A DNA stretch of 64,000 nucleotides from Marinitoga sp. 38H-ov. GTDB lineage: Bacteria; Thermotogota; Thermotogae; Petrotogales; Petrotogaceae. Numbering within the stretch: the first letter of the stretch is position 1; each line of letters begins with the position of its first letter. Positions 56,245 through 64,000 of this stretch are shown in pieces. The notes under the pieces were generated by a model. That model saw only the letters and a program-made list of their open reading frames with translations, searched no databases and was not told where the DNA came from. The stretch covers positions 1-64,000 of the forward strand of contig NZ_LNGH01000017.1 in NCBI RefSeq assembly GCF_011057715.1, given 5' to 3'. The translations under genes and the position numbers were made by a program.

Positions 56245-56287
56245 ATATCGAATAGATTAATTTTTTTATAAATATATCTATTGATAT
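56245..56287. promoter_or_regulatory. Inverted repeat at the csm transcription start
   Basis: ATATC-g-AATAGAT (56245-56257) pairs with ATCTATTGATAT (56276-56287), 12 bp with one bulged G and an AT-rich loop. It starts at the predicted transcription start and could be an operator or a 5' hairpin in the mRNA. Confidence 0.5.
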
Positions 56288-56324
56288 ATTAATTTACTGT
56301 AAAAAAAATTAAAAGGGGGATATA

Positions 56325-57044
56325 ATGAGACTAAAATTATATTTAGATTATAATGAATTAATTTTGCCAATTCATTATAACCATATTTTACAAGGTATGA
56401 TATTAAAATATATAGATAATGAAGATTATGCAGAATTTATACATGATAAAGGTTATGAATATGGAAAAAGAAAGTATAAAATGTATACATTTTCTAGAAT
56501 ATTTGGAGAATTTGAATTAAATAAAAATTTTGTAAAGTATAAAAATAAAGGACAATTGATTATATCTTCAGCAGATAATCAATTGATGATGTATGTCATG
56601 GATAGAATGTTTAGAAATCCTATAATAGAATTATTAAATCAAAAGGTAAAAATATCAAAAATAGATTACTCCTCCATTATTCCTTCAGAAAAATTAACTG
56701 TAGTAACAAAATCAGCAATTACTGTTTATTCTACTTTTGAAAAGGATGGAAAGAAAAAAACTTATTACTATACGCCATATGAAACAGAGTTTAATGAATT
56801 AATTAGAAAAAATTTAATTAATAAATATAAAGCTTTTTATAATCGAGAACCAAAAAGTTATAATTTTCACATAAAAAATATAAAAAATGCTAAAGAAGTA
56901 ATTGTTAAATATAAAAATATTGTGATAAAAGGTTGGATGGGTAAATTTGAATTAAATGGAGATCCTGATTTAATTCAATTTGCATATGACAGTGGAATAG
57001 GAAGTAAAAATTCAATAGGGTTTGGATGTGTAGAAAAAATTTAA
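56325..57044 (+). CDS. cas6: CRISPR pre-crRNA endoribonuclease Cas6
   Basis: 239 residues. Double ferredoxin-like RAMP with the C-terminal glycine-rich loop GIGSKNSIGFGC (225-236) and candidate active-site His near the N-terminus (IHYNHILQG, His17/His20). Cuts the repeat transcript to leave an eight-base 5' handle, here probably AUGGAAAC. First gene of the type III-A operon. RBS AAAGGGGGA. 12 bp before csm1. Confidence 0.94.
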   Translation: MRLKLYLDYNELILPIHYNHILQGMILKYIDNEDYAEFIHDKGYEYGKRKYKMYTFSRIFGEFELNKNFVKYKNKGQLIISSADNQLMMYVMDRMFRNPIIELLNQKVKISKIDYSSIIPSEKLTVVTKSAITVYSTFEKDGKKKTYYYTPYETEFNELIRKNLINKYKAFYNREPKSYNFHIKNIKNAKEVIVKYKNIVIKGWMGKFELNGDPDLIQFAYDSGIGSKNSIGFGCVEKI

Positions 57045-57056
57045 GGGGGTGGATTT

Positions 57057-59198
57057 GTGGAAATACCTATTTCTTATTTAACTTCAGAATTATGGCGTGT
57101 TTTATTTAGAAAAGAAAAAAGAAAATTATCATATGATGAATTAAAAAAATATTTTGGATTAAATATTAATCATAATCCCAAAATATTAGATGAATTAAAT
57201 TTTTTAGAGTTAGAAGATGAAAATAATATTAATCAAAAATTACTAAATGTTTTTTCAACAATTAGTAAAAATAAAAATTCTAAAAAAACTAAAAGCTATT
57301 TCCCTATTAGTATAATAGATTATGAAGGAAATTACGAAAAAATAGTTTTTCCGGATAGCGAAAATACAACAACATATGATGAGATTGTTGAAAATTTAAA
57401 AAATGATTTAAAAGAAAATCAAACATTAAATAAAATTATGTATATATTAGAAAAATACTTATCTTTTGTACCTGCTACGACTGGAAAAGAGATAGAAGTT
57501 TCATTGTATGAACATTCTAGGGTTAAATCTCAAATTTATACATCGTATATATTATCTGAAAATAAGGAAAAACCATTTTTATTGTTGCATGGAGATATGT
57601 CTGGAACACAAAAATTTATATATACAATAAATACTAAAGGTGCATTAAAATCTTTGAGGGCAAGATCAGTATACTTGCAATTATTGCAAGAAGTTTTTGT
57701 AGATACATTATTAGAAAAACTTGATTTATCAAGAATTCATATTCATTTTATAGGTGGAGGCAATTTTTATTTAATATTACCAAATTCTGAAAAAAATAAA
57801 GAAATTATATCTAAAACTATTTTAGAGTTTAACTCTTGGATATTAGCAAAACATCCTGAATTGCAAATAATTACTAATATAGAAGAATTTGGAATTTTTG
57901 AATTAAAAGAAGATATATCAAAAGTCTTTAGCAGAAGTTCTAAAAAAATTAATAATAAAAAGTATCATCCATATTCTGTAGAAGATTTAAAAGAATTATT
58001 TAAAATAAAATATGAAAAGATTTCTTCTGATAAGATTTGTGATATATGTAATGTTTATTCAGAAAATTTAAAAGAGAAAAAGGAACAATTGGTATGTGAT
58101 TTTTGTGATTCTATGATAGAATTTGGAAAAGATTTAATAGAAGGAAGTGCAATAATTGAAGATCCATACGGATATTTAGAGATATTTGGAAAGAGATTTA
58201 TAGTTGTTAAAGATATAAAAGAAGAATATAAAGGATATATATATAATTTAGGAAAATATTTAAAAGTAAAAAATAATTTAACTCCAATATTGCTATCATT
58301 ATATACTCCAAAGAGACACACTACATTAGAAGAATTAAGTGAAAAATCTATAGGAAGGAAATTAATAGGTGTATTTAGATCAGATGTTGATAATTTAGGA
58401 TCTATATTTTCTACATATATAGAAGAACCAACATTACAAAAAGTTAGTACATTATCGAAAATGCTTAATAGATTCTTTTCATCCTATGTTCCTACTATAT
58501 GTGCTGGAAAAGTACCAAAAAAATATGAAAAAAGAATTTTTTATGTAAATGAAAATAATTCCCCAGAAAGAAATGTAATGATTATTTATGCCGGTGGAGA
58601 TGATTTGTTTTATGTAGGGGCATGGAATGAGGTTTTTGAAAGTGCATTAGAGATTAAAAATATATTTGATAATTTTGTAAAAAATTCAGATATAACATTA
58701 TCAGGTGGTTTTATTTTAGAAAATAATAAAACAGCATTAAAATGGTTAGCTGAATTTTCTGGGAAAGCTGAAGATATGGCTAAATCAAATAAAAAAGGCG
58801 AAAAAGAAAAAGATTCATTAACCTTGATTCCGGATTTTACTATGAAAAATTCAACATTTTTTTGGGATGAAGTAGAAGAAATTTATAAACTCATAAGAAA
58901 AATAATAGGTGAAGAACGCATTAGTAATAAAGAACAACAAGTTAATGTAAATGAATATAAAAATAATATAAGTAGATCATTATTGTATAAGCTTTTTGGA
59001 ATATCTCAAAATGTTGTTTTAAAGGATTCTGAGATAGAAAGAAAAGAAGAAGAAAACTTACAAAAACCATTACTATATTATACATATGCAAGAGGAAATA
59101 ATGAAGATAAGAAAATAATAGGAAGTATATTAAATGAAAAAATAAATAATAAACTATTTAAAACAATACAAATAGTAGATTTATATATTAGAAAATAA
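57057..59198 (+). CDS. csm1: Cas10/Csm1, type III-A large subunit without HD motif
   Basis: 713 residues. Polymerase/cyclase palm with GGDD (513-516, YAGGDDLFYVG) and the preceding RSDVDNLG strand; first palm-like domain around GDMSGTQKFIYTI and FIGGGNFYLI; zinc finger CDIC … CDFC (328-350). Predicted to make cyclic oligoadenylate when target RNA is bound. The N-terminal 150 residues, where Cas10 usually has the HD ssDNase site (…HDxGK…), contain no His-Asp pair. Start GTG 57057 after RBS GGGGGTGGA; an in-frame stop 15 bases upstream excludes a longer protein. Confidence 0.95.
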   Translation: MEIPISYLTSELWRVLFRKEKRKLSYDELKKYFGLNINHNPKILDELNFLELEDENNINQKLLNVFSTISKNKNSKKTKSYFPISIIDYEGNYEKIVFPDSENTTTYDEIVENLKNDLKENQTLNKIMYILEKYLSFVPATTGKEIEVSLYEHSRVKSQIYTSYILSENKEKPFLLLHGDMSGTQKFIYTINTKGALKSLRARSVYLQLLQEVFVDTLLEKLDLSRIHIHFIGGGNFYLILPNSEKNKEIISKTILEFNSWILAKHPELQIITNIEEFGIFELKEDISKVFSRSSKKINNKKYHPYSVEDLKELFKIKYEKISSDKICDICNVYSENLKEKKEQLVCDFCDSMIEFGKDLIEGSAIIEDPYGYLEIFGKRFIVVKDIKEEYKGYIYNLGKYLKVKNNLTPILLSLYTPKRHTTLEELSEKSIGRKLIGVFRSDVDNLGSIFSTYIEEPTLQKVSTLSKMLNRFFSSYVPTICAGKVPKKYEKRIFYVNENNSPERNVMIIYAGGDDLFYVGAWNEVFESALEIKNIFDNFVKNSDITLSGGFILENNKTALKWLAEFSGKAEDMAKSNKKGEKEKDSLTLIPDFTMKNSTFFWDEVEEIYKLIRKIIGEERISNKEQQVNVNEYKNNISRSLLYKLFGISQNVVLKDSEIERKEEENLQKPLLYYTYARGNNEDKKIIGSILNEKINNKLFKTIQIVDLYIRK

Positions 59199-59211
59199 AG
59201 GGGGCGGAAAA

Positions 59212-59631
59212 ATGGCAATCGAAGATATTGTAAATAGAATAAAGAATTTAAAATCATTTGAAGAGTATGATACTGAACAAATGATAAAAGATGCTGAGGA
59301 AGTTGCTGAAAAAATTCATAATGATGGTGCAAAAACAAATCAAATAAGAAAAATACACACACATATAACAAAAATTTATTCAGCGGTGTCTTCAAGAAAT
59401 TTAGAAAATAGTATTCCGGAAGATATTAGAGATGAAATATTATTTATAAAACCATTAATGGCATATAATACAGTAAGGAATTCTAATTTATCAAAATTAA
59501 AAAGGGTTATAGATCCATCTATAGATAAAATTAAAACAGTGGAATCTTTTGAAAAATTTAAAAAATTTTATGATTCTATAGTAGCTTACTTTAAATATAA
59601 TGAAGAAAATAATCGAAGGGGGAATAGATAA
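59212..59631 (+). CDS. csm2: Csm2 small subunit
   Basis: 139 residues, all-helical, basic: TNQIRKIHTHITKIYSAV, ILFIKPLMAYNTVRN, FKKFYDSIVAYFKY are the Csm2 blocks. Forms the inner filament of the Csm complex along the crRNA. RBS AAAGGGGGCGG. Stop overlaps the csm3 start by one base. Confidence 0.93.
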   Translation: MAIEDIVNRIKNLKSFEEYDTEQMIKDAEEVAEKIHNDGAKTNQIRKIHTHITKIYSAVSSRNLENSIPEDIRDEILFIKPLMAYNTVRNSNLSKLKRVIDPSIDKIKTVESFEKFKKFYDSIVAYFKYNEENNRRGNR

Positions 59632-60383
59632 TGACAGGAAAAATAATAGAAAAAATAATTATAAAAGGAGAAATTGAATTAAAAAGTGGTTTGCATATTG
59701 GAGGAGCTGATTTTGGTATTAGTATAGGTGGGATTGATTCTCCTGTTATAAGAAATCCATTAACAAATGAACCATATATTCCTGGAAGTTCTTTAAAAGG
59801 TAAGATGAGATCATTGTTAGAAAAAGTTTTAGATGTAAATTTTGTTACTTTTGGTAATTGTAGAAACGCTGTAAAAAGACATGAATGTAATGATGAAAAT
59901 TGTAAAGTTTGTAGATTATTTGGTTCTTCTAAAGACAATATAAGTATTCCTTCAAAAATAATAGTTAGAGATGCTCATTTAACCAAAGAAAGTAAAGAAC
60001 TTTTAGAAAAATTAGATACAGATTTACCATATACAGAATGGAAAACTGAAAATTCATTGGATAGAATAACAGCAGCGGCTACTCCAAGGCAAATTGAAAG
60101 AGTTCCAGCTGGTACAAAATTTGAATTTGAAATTGTATATAATGTTGAAGATATTAATCATAAAAAAGAAGATTTAGAAAATATTTTTAAATTGTTAGAA
60201 TTAGTCGAAGAAGATTATTTAGGAAAAGGTGGTTCTAGAGGTAATGGAAAAGTTAAATTTGTTATAGACAAAATAATAAAAAAAGATAGAGAATATTTTT
60301 TAAATGGTAATAAATCAAAAGAAATAGAATATAAAGAATCTCCTAAAGAAGTATTAAATAAACTCCAAGAAATATTGGAGTGA
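59631..60383 (+). CDS. csm3: Csm3 backbone RAMP and target-RNA nuclease
   Basis: 250 residues. LKSGLHIGGADFGISIGGID trimmed, then IDSPVIRNPLTNEPYIPGSSLKGKMRSL less its end: the conserved Csm3 N-terminus, with Asp in GGIDSPVIR at the position of the RNA-cleaving Asp of known Csm3. Cys-rich CRNAVKRHECNDENCKVCRLFG (CxxxxxxxC-x4-C-x2-C) is the zinc site. G-rich loop LGKGGSRGNGKV. Cuts target RNA at six-base steps. Confidence 0.96.
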   Translation: MTGKIIEKIIIKGEIELKSGLHIGGADFGISIGGIDSPVIRNPLTNEPYIPGSSLKGKMRSLLEKVLDVNFVTFGNCRNAVKRHECNDENCKVCRLFGSSKDNISIPSKIIVRDAHLTKESKELLEKLDTDLPYTEWKTENSLDRITAAATPRQIERVPAGTKFEFEIVYNVEDINHKKEDLENIFKLLELVEEDYLGKGGSRGNGKVKFVIDKIIKKDREYFLNGNKSKEIEYKESPKEVLNKLQEILE

Positions 60384-60387
60384 TTAT

Positions 60388-61269
60388 ATGGGTGTCTATA
60401 TTGTAGAATTAAAATTTAAGACTTTTATTCATAAGACAATACATAAAGATGATGAAAATTCTGATTTTCCTAATTCAAATACTATTTTAGGTATGTTAGG
60501 AAATTCATTAAATAAAATTAAATCTGATCAAGAAACCTATGAATTTATAAAAAATATAAAATTATCTTCATTATTTCCAAAAATAGGAAATGAATATTTG
60601 ATTCCTAAACCATTAAAATTACCAGAAAAAATAAAGCCAGAAAATTTTAAAAAAATAAAAAAAGCACAGTATATATCTATTTCAAATTTGGAAAATTGGC
60701 TAAAAGAACATGAAATTAAAACTGATAATTATACTGTAAGAAATACATTACCAGGAGTTGCAATTGATAGGATAAATAATACCACAGCACTATATTTGGT
60801 GAGTGCTTTGGTAGCTAAAGAAAAATTTTATTTTTTAGTTGAGTTGCCAGAAGAACAAAAAAATAATCTTGAAATTGCTTTAAGAATTTCTGAAGATGAA
60901 GGTTTAGGTGGTTATAGGAAAACAAGAGGGTTTGGTGCTTTTGAATTTAATATAATTGATTCAAAAAATACTATATTTGAAAAATTTTTAAATAATAAAA
61001 ATTATAATTATGTTTTGAATTTGGGAATGTATATTCCAACAAACGAAGAAATTAATAGAATAAATGATAATTGTTATTATAAAATTAGTGAATATAGATC
61101 TTTTGATACTAGATCTAATGGATTGAAACCTACTGTAAGGTATTTTGAAGAAGGAAGTTTATTTGATTTTGATATAAAAGGAAAGATAATAAAAACTACT
61201 ATAAATGAGAGTGTTATTTCTGGAACTCCAATATATTTAAAAGTGAATTGGAGTGATATAGATGTTTAA
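60388..61269 (+). CDS. csm4: Csm4 RAMP, crRNA 5'-handle cap
   Basis: 293 residues. RAMP features: SNTILGMLGNSL (Csm4 N-terminus), LPGVAIDRINNTT, and the G-rich loop DEGLGGYRKTRGFGAFEF. Holds the 5' handle of crRNA and contacts Cas10. 4 bp after csm3, overlaps csm5 by eight bases. Confidence 0.93.
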   Translation: MGVYIVELKFKTFIHKTIHKDDENSDFPNSNTILGMLGNSLNKIKSDQETYEFIKNIKLSSLFPKIGNEYLIPKPLKLPEKIKPENFKKIKKAQYISISNLENWLKEHEIKTDNYTVRNTLPGVAIDRINNTTALYLVSALVAKEKFYFLVELPEEQKNNLEIALRISEDEGLGGYRKTRGFGAFEFNIIDSKNTIFEKFLNNKNYNYVLNLGMYIPTNEEINRINDNCYYKISEYRSFDTRSNGLKPTVRYFEEGSLFDFDIKGKIIKTTINESVISGTPIYLKVNWSDIDV

Positions 61270-62428
61270 AAAAATAAATATTCATGTTGAAACTTTAACT
61301 CCAATATATATAGGCAGCACTGATTCAGAAATTCCTGTAAGTGAATATACAATTGCTGAAGCAATTGAAGACGGTAAAAGAATAAAATATATATCAAGAT
61401 TAAATAAAAAATATTATCTTAAGTATATGCAAGAAACTGGAAGAAATTTTGAAAATAGTATATTTAAATTTTCAAAACATACAGAAAGTTCGAAATATTT
61501 GTACTACTGTAAAAAAAGTCTTGGATTTAACGAAAATATAGCAAAAACAATTAGAGCTCACATTAGAACAATAGATGGGAAACTAATGATACCCGGATCA
61601 TCTATTAAGGGTGCATTTAGAAATGCAATTAATTATAATTTTTTAAAAAATGATGTTCAATTTATACGTGATTTGAATAATTTTATTTCACAATCTATAA
61701 ATAATGGTCAAATAAAAAGATATACTAATAAATCTAGTAATAATAGGTTAAGAGATTTATATAATAATATTGAAAAAAAATTGATAAGTGATAGAATAAA
61801 TGGTAATAATCAAAATAAGGATTTTTTAAGAGTATTAAGATTTGAAGATATTATTTTAGATGAAAGCGTCGAGGCAAATATATACGGAGTTAGAATTTTT
61901 CATATAAGTAATAATAAATTTGAAGCAAAAAAAGGCGCTCCCATATTTTTGGAAACTATACCTAGAGAAATTAAATTTACTATAAAGATAACATATGATG
62001 AATGGTTATCAAATAAAATGGGGAATTTAGTAAAACCAGGAGATTTAGAAAAGATGTTAAGAACATATTATGGTGATATTAAAGAAAATGATTATCTTTT
62101 AAATTTTACCGAAATTTCAGGATCATTAAAATTTAATAATAGTATTGAATATGAAGCATTAGAATATAAACATTATAATAGTTTTAAAACAATATTAAAA
62201 ATGATAAAAGATATCGGTGGGATAAGAATAGGAAATTCCTCAGGATGGAATTATGTATCTTTATTTAATCTATTAAATGAAAATAATAAAAAAGCATTAA
62301 GAAATAAGTTATATAATGATCATGGTGATTTGCCATCACCTGCATCTAAAAAATTAATTGTTTATAAAAATGAGGATGCATTTTCTCCGTTAGGATGGTT
62401 AAAAATTAATAACATAGAGGTGGAGTAG
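61262..62428 (+). CDS. csm5: Csm5 RAMP, 3'-end capping subunit
   Basis: 388 residues. VETLTPIYIGSTDSEIPVSEY and MIPGSSIKGAFRNAI are the Csm5 start and substrate blocks, RIGNSSGWNYVSLF the C-terminal G-rich loop. Caps the 3' end of the crRNA and helps its trimming. Followed directly by the extra RAMP-like gene. Confidence 0.93.
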   Translation: MFKKINIHVETLTPIYIGSTDSEIPVSEYTIAEAIEDGKRIKYISRLNKKYYLKYMQETGRNFENSIFKFSKHTESSKYLYYCKKSLGFNENIAKTIRAHIRTIDGKLMIPGSSIKGAFRNAINYNFLKNDVQFIRDLNNFISQSINNGQIKRYTNKSSNNRLRDLYNNIEKKLISDRINGNNQNKDFLRVLRFEDIILDESVEANIYGVRIFHISNNKFEAKKGAPIFLETIPREIKFTIKITYDEWLSNKMGNLVKPGDLEKMLRTYYGDIKENDYLLNFTEISGSLKFNNSIEYEALEYKHYNSFKTILKMIKDIGGIRIGNSSGWNYVSLFNLLNENNKKALRNKLYNDHGDLPSPASKKLIVYKNEDAFSPLGWLKINNIEVE

Positions 62429-63049
62429 TTGTTTTTTGCAAAAATTGAAGTGTATTTTGAAGGAGAAAAAGAAAAAATAGATAAAAACCTGTTATCTTAT
62501 ATTATATATAAATATTTTGAATTTGAAATAAAAGATTTAAAACCACCATATTTAAAAGTAACAGGTCCATTTAAAGGAAGAAAAACATATGGTCTAAAAA
62601 TTTCTACTATGTATAGGCCTTTAGCGAGAACTATATTGCTATCTTTAAATAATTATTATAGAAAATATATAGAATATAACAATAGTAATATAAAATTATG
62701 GTCTATTGAATACAATAACTATCCTAAAAATTATATTATTGAAAAGATAAATTTTAATGAAAAAAACGTAATCTTGAAAACAATTACTCCCATAATTTTT
62801 GAAAAAAATATTTTTTATGAAATTGATCAAAAAAGAAAAGAATTTGAAAAATACATGAAAATCAAAACAACAGAGAGATTACCAATAATTAAAAGTTTTT
62901 CATTAAAAAATTATGACGAAAAATATTGGAAAGGAAAATTGGAGTTTGAAAGTGTAGAACAATGGCATTATCCTTTTCTTTTATATTTAGAAACGTTTGG
63001 TATTGGAAATAAAATTGAAGAAGGATATGGAGAATTAGGCCGATTATAA
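62429..63049 (+). CDS. Extra Cas6-like RAMP protein, last gene of the csm operon
   Basis: 206 residues starting at TTG 62429, immediately after the csm5 stop, RBS AGAGGTGGAG. C-terminus ETFGIGNKIEEGYGELGRL, a glycine-rich loop as in Cas6/RAMP folds. Otherwise very basic and aromatic (RPLARTILLSLNNYYRKYIEYN). Only distantly like the Cas6 at the operon head and with no clear catalytic His. A second, divergent Cas6-type RNA-binding protein, or a subtype-specific partner. csm6 would be usual at this place; this is not csm6 (no CARF or HEPN RxxxxH). Confidence 0.75.
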   Translation: MFFAKIEVYFEGEKEKIDKNLLSYIIYKYFEFEIKDLKPPYLKVTGPFKGRKTYGLKISTMYRPLARTILLSLNNYYRKYIEYNNSNIKLWSIEYNNYPKNYIIEKINFNEKNVILKTITPIIFEKNIFYEIDQKRKEFEKYMKIKTTERLPIIKSFSLKNYDEKYWKGKLEFESVEQWHYPFLLYLETFGIGNKIEEGYGELGRL

Positions 63050-63061
63050 TCGGCCTTTTTT
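63037..63061 (+). terminator. csm operon terminator
   Basis: Palindrome AGGCCGATTATAATCGGCCT (63037-63056) includes the last codons and stop, followed by T-run. It separates the Cas mRNA from the CRISPR array. Confidence 0.9.
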
Positions 63062-63384
63062 AAATAAATTTTTAATTTATTATATAATTATCAATAATAA
63101 TATAAAAATTTAACATTGTTAAATAAAATAAAGTTTGATATACGAATTATAGCGTGAGATCCGGGGAAATAAAAATCGTCTAAAAATATTATTATTAGTG
63201 AATTACGATTTTGTAACCATGTAACGTTTAGGTTAATTCATAAAAAATAAGGAAAAATAGAGGGGATCCGGAAAGCAAATAAAGCTCTAAAAATATAATT
63301 GTTGAGCAATTTTACATTAAGTAAACTGCACGATAAAGGAAATGAAAAGAAAAGGTGTTATAATAATAATCAGTATTTCTACGT
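63062..63384 (+). promoter_or_regulatory. CRISPR leader with a duplicated element
   Basis: About 320 bp without a gene. It holds two related units 107 bp apart: GATCCGG (63158-63164), 14 bp, TCTAAAAATAT (63179-63189); and GATCCGG (63265-63271), 14 bp, TCTAAAAATAT (63286-63296). Weaker similarity continues after each. Each TCTAAAAATAT is flanked by its own inverted repeat: AAAATCGT/ACGATTTT in the first, GCTC/GAGC in the second. No ORF in this stretch is credible. Confidence 0.75.
63356..63364 (+). promoter_or_regulatory. CRISPR array promoter
   Basis: TGTTATAAT extended -10, 20 bp before the first repeat. Transcription would begin near 63371, reading the array in the direction that leaves GGAAAC at repeat ends. 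Confidence 0.65.
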
Positions 63385-64000
63385 GTTTTTAACCTACCTA
63401 TGAGGTATGGAAACTTGTTTTTTATGATATTCATAGTATACTTATAAGAAGTTTTTAACCTACCTATGAGGTATGGAAACTATTTTTTCTTCTTCCAAGC
63501 TTGGGTGCGTTATGTAAAAGTTTTTAACCTACCTATGAGGTATGGAAACGATAAGTTTCGCATCCATCTTGGCGATATTTGTAATGTTTTTAACCTACCT
63601 ATGAGGTATGGAAACTTTTCTTTTGTTACTTTTAAAGTCACCACTTCTTTTTCGTTTTTAACCTACCTATGAGGTATGGAAACCCCATTTAAAAAATTTT
63701 TTTTGTTCTGTTTCCCATTGTTTTTAACCTACCTATGAGGTATGGAAACTTTTCCTTCCATGTTCATCATAAAGTGGTTCATTTACTAGTTTTTAACCTA
63801 CCTATGAGGTATGGAAACGGAATATCTTCACTGATAGTTCTTTCAATAGAACTTGTTTTTAACCTACCTATGAGGTATGGAAACATGTCTACCTTTTCAA
63901 ACACCCCAAAAGGGGTTAAAATGTTTTTAACCTACCTATGAGGTATGGAAACCAGGTCAAGCGGTCGTGATTATTTCAAATCTTTTATAAGTTTTTAACC
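63385..64000 (+). CRISPR. CRISPR array, nine full repeats plus a partial tenth, running out of the window
   Basis: 30-nt repeat beginning GTTTTTAACCTACC and ending TATGAGGTATGGAAAC, identical in all copies. Repeat starts: 63385, 63451, 63520, 63586, 63654, 63720, 63789, 63855, 63923, and 63991 (cut by the window end). Nine spacers of 36, 39, 36, 38, 36, 39, 36, 38 and 38 nt, all different. The repeat has a short TACCT/AGGTA palindrome and belongs with Thermotogota type III/I-B repeats. The leader and Cas6-csm operon lie upstream. By hand count spacers are T 147, C 58, A 88, G 43 of 336. Confidence 0.98.

Noticed and set aside
59591-59938. 115-codon antisense frame over the csm2/csm3 junction.
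   Set aside because: Csm3 motifs on the + strand fix the coding strand.
62429-63049. Last csm-operon gene as csm6.
   Set aside because: No CARF-like domain and no HEPN RxxxxH motif; too short (206 residues).
63466-63941. Two open frames of 68 codons (63466-63672, 63735-63941) with repeated VFNLPMRYGN.
   Set aside because: They are translations of CRISPR repeats and spacers, without RBS; the array explains them.

Overview
The window is a very AT-rich stretch of bacterial chromosome, almost certainly from the Thermotogota and probably a Marinitoga/Petrotoga-type member. The pointers are a single-ORF phosphoglycerate kinase–triosephosphate isomerase fusion, a TM1266-type regulator heading a hydG-hydE-hydF operon, a cytosolic chemoreceptor paired with a flavodiiron-like protein, and Thermotoga-type CRISPR repeats ending GAGGTATGGAAAC. 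The genus is inferred; the gene content is seen. Genes are tightly packed, operons end in strong hairpin terminators that often serve both strands, and many promoters are extended -10 boxes (TGnTATAAT).

1-6.9 kb: end of a chemoreceptor gene, a HAD phosphatase/methyltransferase pair, a PfkB-like kinase, and an operon of RND/MMPL exporter, flavodoxin-like protein and TetR repressor with a candidate operator in front, then an alpha/beta hydrolase. 6.9-9.3 kb: a small orphan gene and groES-groEL behind a HrcA/CIRCE site. 9.4-13 kb: YbaB/EbfC protein, gap, and the pgk-tpi fusion, whose junction carries an 11-A run with stops just after it in both other frames. 13-14.7 kb: soluble chemoreceptor plus di-iron MBL protein, a likely oxygen/iron taxis module. 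14.7-21.5 kb: two LVIVD-repeat propeller proteins around acylphosphatase, a phosphodiesterase-like protein, an MFS-like protein and tRNA-Pro(GGG). 21.5-25.3 kb: ECF sigma factor/small protein/RseC-like operon, peroxiredoxin, MFS transporter, rubrerythrin.

25.4-30.8 kb: [FeFe]-hydrogenase H-cluster maturation operon (TM1266-type regulator, HydG, HydE, HydF, aspartate ammonia-lyase-like enzyme), preceded by an RNA leader that can form either a long stem or a terminator that also buries the ribosome binding site. 30.8-36.3 kb: MscS channel, multi-receiver response regulator, orphan protein, sugar ABC transporter without ATPase. 36.4-41.8 kb: B12-type radical SAM protein, inositol-phosphatase-like enzyme, sugar nucleotidyltransferase, trehalose-synthase-like GH13. 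41.8-43.9 kb: aroF-aroA. 44-49.3 kb: two TolC-like proteins with a MacAB-type pump. 49.5-56.1 kb: oligopeptide ABC transporter with unusual insertions in the second permease and second ATPase.

56.2-64 kb: type III-A CRISPR-Cas locus: cas6, csm1/cas10 (GGDD present, no HD motif), csm2, csm3, csm4, csm5, and an extra gene with a Cas6-like glycine-rich tail, then a terminator, a leader with a duplicated motif pair 107 bp apart, and an array of nine complete identical 30-nt repeats running off the window. No cas1, cas2 or csm6 is visible. The spacers are pyrimidine-rich as transcribed, as expected for guides against mRNA. The strongest candidates for undescribed biology are the hydrogenase-maturation leader RNA, the pgk-tpi slip site, and the extra RAMP and duplicated leader of the CRISPR locus.
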